From Bacteroidota bacterium (GTDB lineage Bacteria; Bacteroidota; Bacteroidia; Sphingobacteriales; Sphingobacteriaceae), in the NCBI GenBank assembly GCA_018266915.1, contig JAFDZM010000068.1, forward strand, positions 1 to 64,000: a DNA stretch of 64,000 bases, written 5' to 3'. Shown here piece by piece: positions 31,742 to 40,243 of this stretch. The position numbers and the translations under genes were made by a program. The notes beneath the pieces were generated by a model. The model was not told the origin of the DNA, did no database searches, and saw only the letters and a list, made by a program, of their open reading frames with translations. The first letter of the stretch is position 1. Every line of letters starts with the position of its first letter.

Positions 31742-34700
31742 ATGAAGATAACTCTACATTTACTGCTTCTGCTTTTAATCATTGGACTATGCTCCATATT
31801 ACCTCAACTGGTTTTTGCGCAGGATCATTTATTAAAAGGTATTGTTAAAGACAACCAGGGGCTTCCAATACCCGGCGTCTCCATCGTTATTAAAGGCACA
31901 AATCAGGGAGTAGCTACTGCAAATGATGGCACTTTTTCTCTTAGACTAAGCGGTTCTGCAAATGTGCTTCAGGTATCATCAGCCGGGTATGAAAAGAAGG
32001 AGGTTGCAATTAAAGGGGAAATCAACATCGTAATTGTACTGGAAGAATCAAAAGCAGAACTAAAGGAAGTGGTCGTTGTAGGCTATGGCACACAAAAGAA
32101 AAGCGAAGTTACAGGTGCCATATCTTCCATCAAAAATAAGGATTTTAAAGATCAGCCGGTATCCAATCTCGCAGCAAGTATAGAGGGTAAATTATCCGGA
32201 ATCAACGTAACACAGCCATCAGGAACACCGGGTGCTGGTTTACTGGTAAGTATCCGCGGAGCGCAAAATCCTTTGTATGTAGTGGATGGTGTGCCCATGG
32301 AAAGCGAAAGTAATTCGTCATTGGGAACCTCCTATGATCTCTCCGGCCAATCTGTAGGAAGCGGACAAAATATCAGTTCCATTTCAGATATAAATCCCGA
32401 TGATATCGAATCCATTGAAGTATTGAAGGATGCATCAAAAGCTATTTATGGTTCGCGTGCTGCTAATGGTGTTGTACTGATTACCACGAAAAGAGGTAAA
32501 GCGGGAAAAACGGTTTTCGATTTTAATGTAAACTACGGCTCACAATCCATTGAGAAAGAAATTCCCTTTCTCAACTCTCAGCAGTTTTATAATTTGACAA
32601 ATACAGCTATCAAAAACGATATTTGGGTTTATCACAATGATATTGCTACCAATAACCCCAACCCGCATTTTTCATTGTCTGATCTGCAAAGTGTAGGTAT
32701 TCTGGATGCTGATGGCAATCTGATACCAAACCCTGCTGCCCCATATTATGATCTGGCAAGTGGTATCAACACCAACTGGGAGAACCAGATATTCAGGACA
32801 GCACCTGTTGCTACTTATGAGTTATCGGCTCGTGGAGGAGATGAAAAGACAAAATTCTTTGTTGGAGGCGGTTACTTCGACCAGGAGGGTATCATTATTA
32901 ACAATTATTACAAACGCTATAATTTCCGCACCAATATCGATAATCAGGCAACTGACCGGATCAGTTTCGGTACCAATATCAGCGCTTCGCATTCTGACAA
33001 TAAACGCAGCTTTAACGATAATACTTATACCGGTGTTGTAACCAACGCTTTAGGTGCGTCCCCGTTGATGCCGGTATACTCATCACCAGGTGTATATGCC
33101 GATTTTAATAATTACCAGGCTTACTGGTTATCCGATAATCCTGTCAAATCAGCCAAGGAAATTAATGCACATACTTATACCGACCGCTTTATTGGATCAG
33201 TTTATGGTGAGTATAAGATCGCCAAAGATTTTAAATTCAGAAGCACCTGGTCCATCGATTACGATGATGTAAACGATAATCAATACTTTTCACCATTAAC
33301 TGTTGATGCCCAAACTGATGGCGGCAAATTGCTTCTCGGTGAAAACAAGCATTCCACCTGGCTGAATGAGAATCTGTTTACTTATCAGCATTCGTTTGGT
33401 AAAAATCATCTGAATTTGCTAGGCGGATTTTCGCAGCAACAAACTGAGATACAGCAGCAGGCTACAAAAGGAATAGGCTTCCCACAAACTGGCGGAGTGC
33501 AGAATATTAATAACGCGGCATTATCGACCAATATCCCGGTACTTTATCCAAAGATATATACTGATCTGAACTCCTTCATCTCGCGGGCCAATTATGATTA
33601 CGATAACAAATATTTGCTGGCTATTATTATGCGTGCCGACGGTTCATCTAAATTTGAGAGAGGGCACCAGTGGGGATATTTCCCATCAGTATCTGCCGGC
33701 TGGAATATGTCAAGCGAAAGCTTTTTAGCCGATAATAAATTCATAGATGCATTGAAGCTTCGTGCAAGCTATGGCACATCCGGACAGCAGGATAATGTGC
33801 CTGATTATTTGAACTACGCTTACTGGGGGACTGCCAAATACAATGGAAGTTCAGGTTTTGTACCGATCAACCTGTTATCCTCAAGCCCGTTAACCTGGCA
33901 GGTAAATACCACATTAAATGTGGGTGCCGATTTTGAATTGTTTCATCACTTCCTGAACGGATCGATAGAATACTTTATCTCCAATCAAACCAGGCTATTA
34001 AACCCGGCACAGGTTGAGGGTACAACGGGTTTCCAAACTGTTTATACCAACTCCGGAAAGATCCAGGACAGTGGCCTGGAAATACAGCTGACCACCAACA
34101 ATATCAAAACAGATAAATTCAGTTGGACAAGCTCTTTTAATATTTCCTTCTTAAAGAATATTGTCAAATCTTTATCAGTTGATAACCAGTTAGTGAGTTC
34201 CTATACCGATCAGTCGCCCACCAATATTTTAAAAGTAGGGATGCCGGTAGGCGAGTTCATCGGCGTGCGTTTTGCAGGGGTTGACCCTGCCAATGGGGAC
34301 GCTTTATACTATGCAGCCGACGGAACAAAAGAACGTGCCGACCAGGTAAACTTTACCCGCGATGAAACAACAATAGGTAGCCCAAGACCGAAATTCTTCG
34401 GCGGTTTTACCAATAATTTTAAATACAAGCAGTTCGACCTGATGATTGCTACGCAGTTCTCTTATGGGAATAAAGTGTTCAACCTGATCCGTACCACGTA
34501 TGAAAGTTTAGGCTGGAGCAGTGCCTCAACCCCGAGCGGGGCTTACTTGGGTGGAGTTTATGCCAATAATGATACACGAGTGCTGAATGCCTGGTCGCAT
34601 CCCGGTCAGGTGACTGATATCCCGCGGCCTTCATTCTTATTGCAAAACTATTTCCCCAACTCCGACGAGTTTTTAGAGAATGGCTCTTTCCTGAAAATAC

Positions 34701-34918
34701 GTACCGTTAACATCGGCTATACTATTGATAAGCCGAAATATTTCAGTAGCGTGCGGATATATGTTCAGGCGGAAAACCTCCTGACCGTAACCAAATACAT
34801 CGGGTTTGACCCGGAAGTGAGCTCGACTGGTGGTGGCAACGATTCCACAGCGGGGATAGATTTTGCGGCGTACCCACCCGCGCGAACCTTAAGCATAGGT
34901 GTTGATCTGAAATTTTAA
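31742..34918 (+). CDS. SusC-type TonB-dependent outer-membrane receptor
   Basis: This 1058-aa protein has a signal peptide (to about FAQ, residue 28), an N-terminal carboxypeptidase-regulatory-like domain (about 30-100), and the TonB-box/plug entry VVVVGYGTQKKSEVTGAIS (about 112-130). The plug contains SIRGAQNPLYVVDGVPM, and a 22-strand-type barrel runs to the C-terminal Phe (LSIGVDLKF). SusC proteins import oligosaccharides energised by TonB, capped by a SusD lipoprotein. The cargo is probably the oligosaccharide handled by the neighbouring GH2 enzyme; this is an inference. The susD-like gene starts 11 bp downstream. Confidence 0.96.
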   Translation: MKITLHLLLLLLIIGLCSILPQLVFAQDHLLKGIVKDNQGLPIPGVSIVIKGTNQGVATANDGTFSLRLSGSANVLQVSSAGYEKKEVAIKGEINIVIVLEESKAELKEVVVVGYGTQKKSEVTGAISSIKNKDFKDQPVSNLAASIEGKLSGINVTQPSGTPGAGLLVSIRGAQNPLYVVDGVPMESESNSSLGTSYDLSGQSVGSGQNISSISDINPDDIESIEVLKDASKAIYGSRAANGVVLITTKRGKAGKTVFDFNVNYGSQSIEKEIPFLNSQQFYNLTNTAIKNDIWVYHNDIATNNPNPHFSLSDLQSVGILDADGNLIPNPAAPYYDLASGINTNWENQIFRTAPVATYELSARGGDEKTKFFVGGGYFDQEGIIINNYYKRYNFRTNIDNQATDRISFGTNISASHSDNKRSFNDNTYTGVVTNALGASPLMPVYSSPGVYADFNNYQAYWLSDNPVKSAKEINAHTYTDRFIGSVYGEYKIAKDFKFRSTWSIDYDDVNDNQYFSPLTVDAQTDGGKLLLGENKHSTWLNENLFTYQHSFGKNHLNLLGGFSQQQTEIQQQATKGIGFPQTGGVQNINNAALSTNIPVLYPKIYTDLNSFISRANYDYDNKYLLAIIMRADGSSKFERGHQWGYFPSVSAGWNMSSESFLADNKFIDALKLRASYGTSGQQDNVPDYLNYAYWGTAKYNGSSGFVPINLLSSSPLTWQVNTTLNVGADFELFHHFLNGSIEYFISNQTRLLNPAQVEGTTGFQTVYTNSGKIQDSGLEIQLTTNNIKTDKFSWTSSFNISFLKNIVKSLSVDNQLVSSYTDQSPTNILKVGMPVGEFIGVRFAGVDPANGDALYYAADGTKERADQVNFTRDETTIGSPRPKFFGGFTNNFKYKQFDLMIATQFSYGNKVFNLIRTTYESLGWSSASTPSGAYLGGVYANNDTRVLNAWSHPGQVTDIPRPSFLLQNYFPNSDEFLENGSFLKIRTVNIGYTIDKPKYFSSVRIYVQAENLLTVTKYIGFDPEVSSTGGGNDSTAGIDFAAYPPARTLSIGVDLKF

Positions 34919-34929
34919 GAAGCAGGAAA

Positions 34930-36330
34930 ATGAAAGGAATTAAAAATATAGCAGCTTTTGGTTTCATGCTCACATCGGTGGCGCTGATCAGCAGTTGTGC
35001 CAAGCTGAACCAGGTTTCGCCTACCGCTGTGCAGAATACCCAGCTTTTTAAGGATTCTATAGGTTTATCGGAAGCTGTTACTGGCATGTACAGCACACTG
35101 GAAGCCCCCGAATATTATGGCGGTTATTACCCTATGTTTGCTGATTTGAATAGCGATAATGGCGTAGCCGGCGGATATAACAATACCTCGCTAAATGAAT
35201 TTGGGTTGTACAGCGTTACGTCATCCAATATCTTCATCCAGAACACTTACGTTGCCATTTACAAAACTATCGCGACGGCGAATGCAGTTATCGCGGGAGT
35301 AAGCACAGTAAAGGGGGCCTCGACTGCCTATCTGAATAGCGTGAAAGGCCAGGCGCTCACGCTCAGAGCAATGGGACACTTTGATGTGTTACGTGCTTTT
35401 GGTTACCATTGGGACATCAATTCGCCATATGGCATACCGGTTGTTACTACGGTGCAATCAGCCAACAGTGTTGTTCCACGAAGTACCGTTGCGGCTACCT
35501 ATTCTTCTATTATTGCTGATCTGACCGAGGCCGCAACATTACTCAATGGCTCTTCCGACCGCGATCCCAATTATGTAAACCCGGCTGTAATTAATGCTTT
35601 GCTTGCACGGGTTTACCTGTATGAAAAAGACTATGCCAATGCTGCTAAATATGCGTCATTGGTTATTAATGATGGCGCATATCAATTGGTGGATGCCAGT
35701 CAATATGTGTCGATGTATAGTAACGGCGCTAAAAATTCTGCTGACTTTATATTCCAATTGCCTTTTGATTTTCAAAACCAGAGCCAGTATTATGCTACTA
35801 CTTATGCACGGCCGGATGCTGCATCAACAGAAGTTTTGTTTATTGCTAATTCTGATCTGCAATCATTCTTTGAGAGCAGGAGCGGGGATGTACGCTATAA
35901 TCTGATGGACACTGCCAATGCCAATGGCTACCTGCGCACGCTTAAATACAGTAGCGATGGAAAATATAAAGATAACTCAGCCCTGTTGATCCGCATTGCC
36001 GAAATGTACCTGATTCGGGCAGAAGCGCTGGGTAGGGTACAGGGACTAGCCGATCTAAATACCATAAGAACCAACCGGGGCATGAATGCTTTGACACTAG
36101 CCGATGTACCCGATAATACTACTTATGCACAGGCTGTCGCCGATGAAAACCGTGCTGAATTTAATTTTGAAGGTCACCGCTATTTTGACCTGGCGCGAAC
36201 TGGTCAAATCGTAAACGTATTGCAGCCGCTAACCAATGTTAGCATATCAATATCCAATTCCTGCTACCCCATACCTTTAAGGGAGATCAATGCTTCTAAC
36301 GGAACTGTGATTCAAAACCCAGGATATTGA
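34930..36330 (+). CDS. SusD/RagB-type glycan-binding lipoprotein
   Basis: This 466-aa lipoprotein has its lipobox in SVALISSCAKLNQ (Cys about residue 22). The N-terminal SusD-like region (about 23-200) includes the TPR-like helices LKGQALTLRAMGHFDVLRAFGYHW, and the C-terminal RagB/SusD domain includes LLIRIAEMYLIRAEALGR and ENRAEFNFEGHRYFDLARTG. It ends in the typical PIPLREINASNGTVIQNPGY. It caps the SusC barrel from outside and binds the glycan. It is the last gene of the locus. Confidence 0.96.
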   Translation: MKGIKNIAAFGFMLTSVALISSCAKLNQVSPTAVQNTQLFKDSIGLSEAVTGMYSTLEAPEYYGGYYPMFADLNSDNGVAGGYNNTSLNEFGLYSVTSSNIFIQNTYVAIYKTIATANAVIAGVSTVKGASTAYLNSVKGQALTLRAMGHFDVLRAFGYHWDINSPYGIPVVTTVQSANSVVPRSTVAATYSSIIADLTEAATLLNGSSDRDPNYVNPAVINALLARVYLYEKDYANAAKYASLVINDGAYQLVDASQYVSMYSNGAKNSADFIFQLPFDFQNQSQYYATTYARPDAASTEVLFIANSDLQSFFESRSGDVRYNLMDTANANGYLRTLKYSSDGKYKDNSALLIRIAEMYLIRAEALGRVQGLADLNTIRTNRGMNALTLADVPDNTTYAQAVADENRAEFNFEGHRYFDLARTGQIVNVLQPLTNVSISISNSCYPIPLREINASNGTVIQNPGY

Positions 36331-36335
36331 ATTAA

Positions 36336-36367
36336 TTAGTGAATTAGTGAATTAGTGAATTAGTGAA
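36336..36367. repeat. Four tandem 8-bp TTAGTGAA units
   Basis: Four perfect head-to-tail TTAGTGAA copies directly follow the susD-like stop codon and are followed by a degenerate TGAGTGA. Its length suggests slippage-prone DNA. No function is seen. Confidence 0.85.
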
Positions 36368-36551
36368 TGAGTGATTGGAACAAGTCGCCAAAACGTTGCT
36401 TGCTTATCAGTTCATGCCGTCTTCACAAAGTATTTTCGTAGCTTTATGTATTGACCTATGCTTAAAAGATCATAGCCTGTTTATGATCGCTTAACCTCCT
36501 GCTCAATTGCCATGTGTATCATCGGCATATAAATGAACTTAAATTAGTTGT

Positions 36552-37337
36552 ATGACGTTGCAAAAGGTTTTATCATACCAGATAGCGGATAGTATCGATA
36601 TAAAAGCATTCAAAGCCGCTTTTAAGGCTGACCTGCATTATAGCGATGCTGATGAATTATTTTATAAAACAGGATTCAACGAGTTTATCTACGTTTTTAA
36701 ATATGGCGTGGTATGTTTCCTGAATTATGATCCAATCCGGATCAGCGAATTTTTGCGGCTCATCTCTTCTTATTGTAAAAACGCCTTCGACCAAAACCTT
36801 ACAGAAGAATTTGAGATACACACCAATGCCGGGAAAAATAAGATCGGTTTTAATTCGATTGAGATCATCGGGGCGGATATTGAGGTGATACGGCTAATCA
36901 TGCTGACTGTGTCCCAATCCGTTGCGCTTGATTATTACGAGGAGCAAACCAACAAGATGCTCGAAGAAACCAATCGTCATACTCAAATGCTGGAGGCAAA
37001 AGGACGCCTGAATATATCGGCTACCAATCTTAAAAAATACATCGGCAAAAGCCTGGTCCTGAAAAACCGCATTGCCGAGAACCTGTACATTTTCGACTCG
37101 CCGCCAGAAACATGGGACGATGAAAACTTAAACAAGATACACAACGACCTGAAACGCACCTTCGACCTGCAGGAGCGCTTCCGGGATATACAGGAAGGTT
37201 TGAATATCGTAAAAGACAACCTCGAGCTTTTCAGAGACCTGCTGCAATACAAAAATAGCTACCGCCTGGAGTTGATAGTCATCATCCTGATACTGGTAGA
37301 AGTGCTGAACCTTTTGGCGCAGAAGATATTTAGCTGA
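36552..37337 (+). CDS. RMD1/DUF155-family membrane protein
   Basis: This 261-aa protein has an N-terminal DUF155-like alpha/beta region (about 1-130, with ELFYKTGFNEFIYVFKYGVVCFLNYD), a helical coiled region (about 130-235) and one C-terminal membrane span (about 240-258, LIVIILILVEVLNLLAQKIF). The fungal family members Rmd1/Sif2/Rmd8 and mitochondrial RMND1 share this plan; the bacterial function is unknown. The C-terminal tail anchor is family-typical. It stands between the SusD gene and the putative exopolysaccharide genes, with no operon partner. Confidence 0.8.
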   Translation: MTLQKVLSYQIADSIDIKAFKAAFKADLHYSDADELFYKTGFNEFIYVFKYGVVCFLNYDPIRISEFLRLISSYCKNAFDQNLTEEFEIHTNAGKNKIGFNSIEIIGADIEVIRLIMLTVSQSVALDYYEEQTNKMLEETNRHTQMLEAKGRLNISATNLKKYIGKSLVLKNRIAENLYIFDSPPETWDDENLNKIHNDLKRTFDLQERFRDIQEGLNIVKDNLELFRDLLQYKNSYRLELIVIILILVEVLNLLAQKIFS

Positions 37338-37489
37338 GGCTGGTCGTTCTTCGCAATTCAACAAATTTATATTCGCCACAGCGAGCCCATACCTATTTCA
37401 AATACTGGTTATTAATCGTTGATTTATAATAACCTATCTCCCGCTTTTATCGTACAAGTAAGTCTTTACCAGTACGCGTTTTCGCATTT

Positions 37490-38734
37490 ATGAATATAAG
37501 AATACCCTTCTTCCTTTTTTTGATAGTTTTATGTAAAGCATCTTTTGCCCAGACAGGGCTTTCATCGGATGAGCTGTTCCAGCAGGCACGAAAAGCTGCT
37601 TTTGATGAGAAAAATTATTCCAAAGCAATAGGTTTAAGTAAGCAAGCTTTAACCAAAAGCCCCGATTACTCCGATATCCGTGTTTTCTTGGGCCGGGTAT
37701 ATACCTGGTCGGATAAAACGGATAGTGCAAGAGCCGAATTTAATAAGGTTTTGTCCAAACACCCGGATAATGAAGATGCAGCTTTTGCTTACGGCAGTTT
37801 GGAATACTGGAATAACAATTCAAATGGCGCATTAGGTATTGTGAGCAGTGGATTGAAGTATCATCCCGCTTCTAAAGACTTGCTATTGTTGAAAGCAAAA
37901 GTGTTGAATGATCTCAAAAGATATCCGGAAGCCGGTAATACACTGGATACTTTGATAAAAGCCGATCCGGGAAATTCTGATGCTCGCGCACTGGCTGACA
38001 GGATAAAGGACAATACTTCAAAAAATAAAGTAGGTGTTACCTATGATTACATCCATTTTGATAAGGAATTCAATGCACCGTGGCACCTGGCAAGTTTAGA
38101 ATATGCAAGGCAAACCGATATCGGCTCCATCATTGGTTATTTGAATTATGCCAATCGATTTAACACAAATGGCTTGCAATACGAGATTGATGCTTACCCG
38201 CACATATCCAAAATCTTTTATGCTTATATGAGCGGCGGCTATTCCAACGATGTGGGCGTATTTCCTAAAACCAGGGCAGGATTTTCACTTTATGCTAATT
38301 TACCTGCAAGCTTTGAAGCTGAAGGTGGTTTCAGGTATTTGCATTTTACTGGCGACACCTGGATATACACTGCCTCAATCGGTAAATATTACAAAAGCTT
38401 TTGGTTTAATTTTCGAACTTATTTAACGCCATCCAACAGCTCAGTTTCGCAGTCTTATTCAATAAAGGCCAGATATTATACCGGGAGTGCTGATGATTAT
38501 ATCTCATTAGGCATTGGTACAGGTATTTCACCAGACGATCCGCGCAATATCATCCTGCTGAATAATGGTCAGAATTATAAACTTCGTTCAAATAATATCA
38601 CGGCTGCGTTCTGGCATTCGTTCAAACGGCGCAACATCATATTTTTTACAGCGAGTTTAGATCACCAGGAATATCAATTCCAAACCTGGGGTAATCAGCT
38701 GGATTTGGGTATAGGCTATCAAAGAAGATTTTAA
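37490..38734 (+). CDS. TPR + YaiO-like outer-membrane beta-barrel protein
   Basis: This 414-aa protein has a signal peptide (MNIRIPFFLFLIVLCKASFAQ), periplasmic TPR repeats (about 25-175, for example KAIGLSKQALTKSPDYSDIRVFLGRVY), and an outer-membrane beta-barrel (about 180-414) rich in alternating aromatics and ending in LDLGIGYQRRF. The plan TPR followed by barrel is the YaiO family and is analogous to PgaA and BcsC/AlgKE exporters. It is followed after 5 bp by the unknown protein at 38740. The nearby membrane GT2 at 42306 makes a role in exopolysaccharide export plausible. Confidence 0.85.
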   Translation: MNIRIPFFLFLIVLCKASFAQTGLSSDELFQQARKAAFDEKNYSKAIGLSKQALTKSPDYSDIRVFLGRVYTWSDKTDSARAEFNKVLSKHPDNEDAAFAYGSLEYWNNNSNGALGIVSSGLKYHPASKDLLLLKAKVLNDLKRYPEAGNTLDTLIKADPGNSDARALADRIKDNTSKNKVGVTYDYIHFDKEFNAPWHLASLEYARQTDIGSIIGYLNYANRFNTNGLQYEIDAYPHISKIFYAYMSGGYSNDVGVFPKTRAGFSLYANLPASFEAEGGFRYLHFTGDTWIYTASIGKYYKSFWFNFRTYLTPSNSSVSQSYSIKARYYTGSADDYISLGIGTGISPDDPRNIILLNNGQNYKLRSNNITAAFWHSFKRRNIIFFTASLDHQEYQFQTWGNQLDLGIGYQRRF

Positions 38735-38739
38735 GTTAG

Positions 38740-39900
38740 ATGAGGAAGAGAAGAATTCTGCAATGGATCATACCTGCGCTCATTATTTTCCCGATAGTGA
38801 TGTGGCTGGGCTGGTTTTTTACGCCCAAAAAGAAACTGGTTGTTGCCATAGTTGATAAAACTGTACTGAATACCGACGTGCAGGAACATACCTCGCTTTG
38901 GTGGATATTGAATCATAACCGTTTTACCAAAACGTCAACCCAGCCCTACAAAAACAGCCAGGATTATTTTGGATTCTTCCCTAAAGATAATGAGAAATTC
39001 AAACTGAAAGGTTTAGAAAGATTTTCATCAGAACAGCTAAAACAGCTTAGCAATGATGCCGACCTGGCTTATTATACCGACACCTACGGGATCTACAGAA
39101 ATGAGTGGTATAGCCAAAAGCAAAATACAGAACGTTCTAACCTGATCTATGGCGGGATGAGCTCACAGGATATTGAGTTTTTGCAGGATATGAAGGATAA
39201 GCATAAGCTGATCATCACTGAATTTAATACTATCGGCTCACCAACCAACGCGGATAATCGTAATAAATTCGAGAAAATGTTCGGTATGCACTGGACAGGG
39301 TGGACAGCACGTTACTTTGACAACTTTGATACTTTAAAAAATAAAGAATTACCACGTTGGTTGATCAACAATTATAAAAAGCAACATGAGCAAAAATGGC
39401 CTTTTCACAAAGCAGGACTTGCTTTTGTGAGCAATGACGACCAGATAGTTATCCTGGAAGATAGTACACATCTAACCGATCCCGTACCGCATATCATCTC
39501 ATTTGGTTATGGGCAAAAAACATTGGGACTGCCTGAAAGGATGAAATATCCGTTCTGGTTTGATGTCATTACACCTTCGCTATCCATCAACCACGCAGTG
39601 TCAAGATTCGACATCAGTTTGAACGCTGCCGGTACTGCCGAACTGAAGAAATACAATATTCCTACTACGTTCCCTGCTATCATAATGCATAAGGACAAAG
39701 ATTACCAGTTCTACTATTTTTCAGGTGATTTTTGCGATAACCCTATCGGGATGGGAACTTCCTATTTTAAGGGCATCAACATGTTCAGATGGATGTTCTA
39801 TAACTCCGACGACCCGGATGAGCGTAAAAGTTTTTTCTGGACGTTCTATCGCCCGATGATCACCACTATACTTAAAGAACAGGTGATTGCAAAGAAATAA
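38740..39900 (+). CDS. Membrane-anchored periplasmic protein of unknown function
   Basis: This 386-aa protein has one N-terminal membrane anchor (about 8-28, IIPALIIFPIVMWLGWFF) and a large, probably periplasmic, domain. I recognise no family. Visible features are a beta strand with Asp (LVVAIVDKTV), HTSLWWILNHNRF, the acid-rich ADLAYYTDTYGIYRNEW, and GG...D...F...KLIITEFNTIGSP, which resembles Rossmann or amidotransferase-like alpha/beta turns. It follows the YaiO-like barrel gene after 5 bp, so the two are co-transcribed. By analogy with Pga/Alg systems it could be a polysaccharide-modifying or hydrolysing enzyme, but the usual deacetylase motifs are not seen. Confidence 0.75.
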   Translation: MRKRRILQWIIPALIIFPIVMWLGWFFTPKKKLVVAIVDKTVLNTDVQEHTSLWWILNHNRFTKTSTQPYKNSQDYFGFFPKDNEKFKLKGLERFSSEQLKQLSNDADLAYYTDTYGIYRNEWYSQKQNTERSNLIYGGMSSQDIEFLQDMKDKHKLIITEFNTIGSPTNADNRNKFEKMFGMHWTGWTARYFDNFDTLKNKELPRWLINNYKKQHEQKWPFHKAGLAFVSNDDQIVILEDSTHLTDPVPHIISFGYGQKTLGLPERMKYPFWFDVITPSLSINHAVSRFDISLNAAGTAELKKYNIPTTFPAIIMHKDKDYQFYYFSGDFCDNPIGMGTSYFKGINMFRWMFYNSDDPDERKSFFWTFYRPMITTILKEQVIAKK

Positions 39901-40187
39901 TCTCCCATACTCTCTGTGTACTTTGTGATTTCTCTTAGTGCTCTTTGTGGTTTAATTTGCGGCAGAGAATGCTTCGCTTTTACAAGGTGAGGCACAAAGC
40001 CCATGGTATGAATGTTTCTATATCTACCAACATTTTGCTCCTGATGGAGCAATAGTACCCAGAAATGAACCCGAAGCAGGTCATCAATAGAGGAACAAGT
40101 TGCCGTGGTTATGAATTCTGAATATGGTTAAAGTTCAGGTATCGACGCGTTTAATTACAGATATGATCGCTTTGGGCATTGTCACAA
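39901..40187. other. Intergenic region with repeat fragments
   Basis: No gene is seen. It contains a CTTTGTG-type repeat (39913-39952, TACTTTGTGATTTCTC and GCTCTTTGTGG), and one arm of the 20341-20510 element at 40023-40051. It is the 3' space between two convergent operons. Confidence 0.5.
40023..40051. repeat. Single arm of the CTACCAACATTT-GCTCC repeat
   Basis: TCTACCAACATTTTGCTCC then TGATGGAGCA matches the outer right arm at 20482-20510 with two differences. GCTCC/GGAGC can form a small stem. Confidence 0.6.
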
Positions 40188-40227
40188 CGAAAAAAGGTGA
40201 CCTGGCTAAGGTCACCTTTTCGTTTTT
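40188..40227. terminator. Bidirectional terminator between convergent operons
   Basis: AAAAGGTGACCT and AGGTCACCTTTT form a 12-bp stem around a 5-nt loop, flanked by A and T runs. It can end both the + operon (37490-39900) and the - operon (45223-40244). Confidence 0.9.
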
Positions 40228-40243
40228 ATTGAGTTTTTAATTA

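Noticed and set aside
36336-36367. Tandem TTAGTGAA units as a possible CRISPR array
   Set aside because: Units are 8 bp and contiguous with no spacers and no cas genes nearby.
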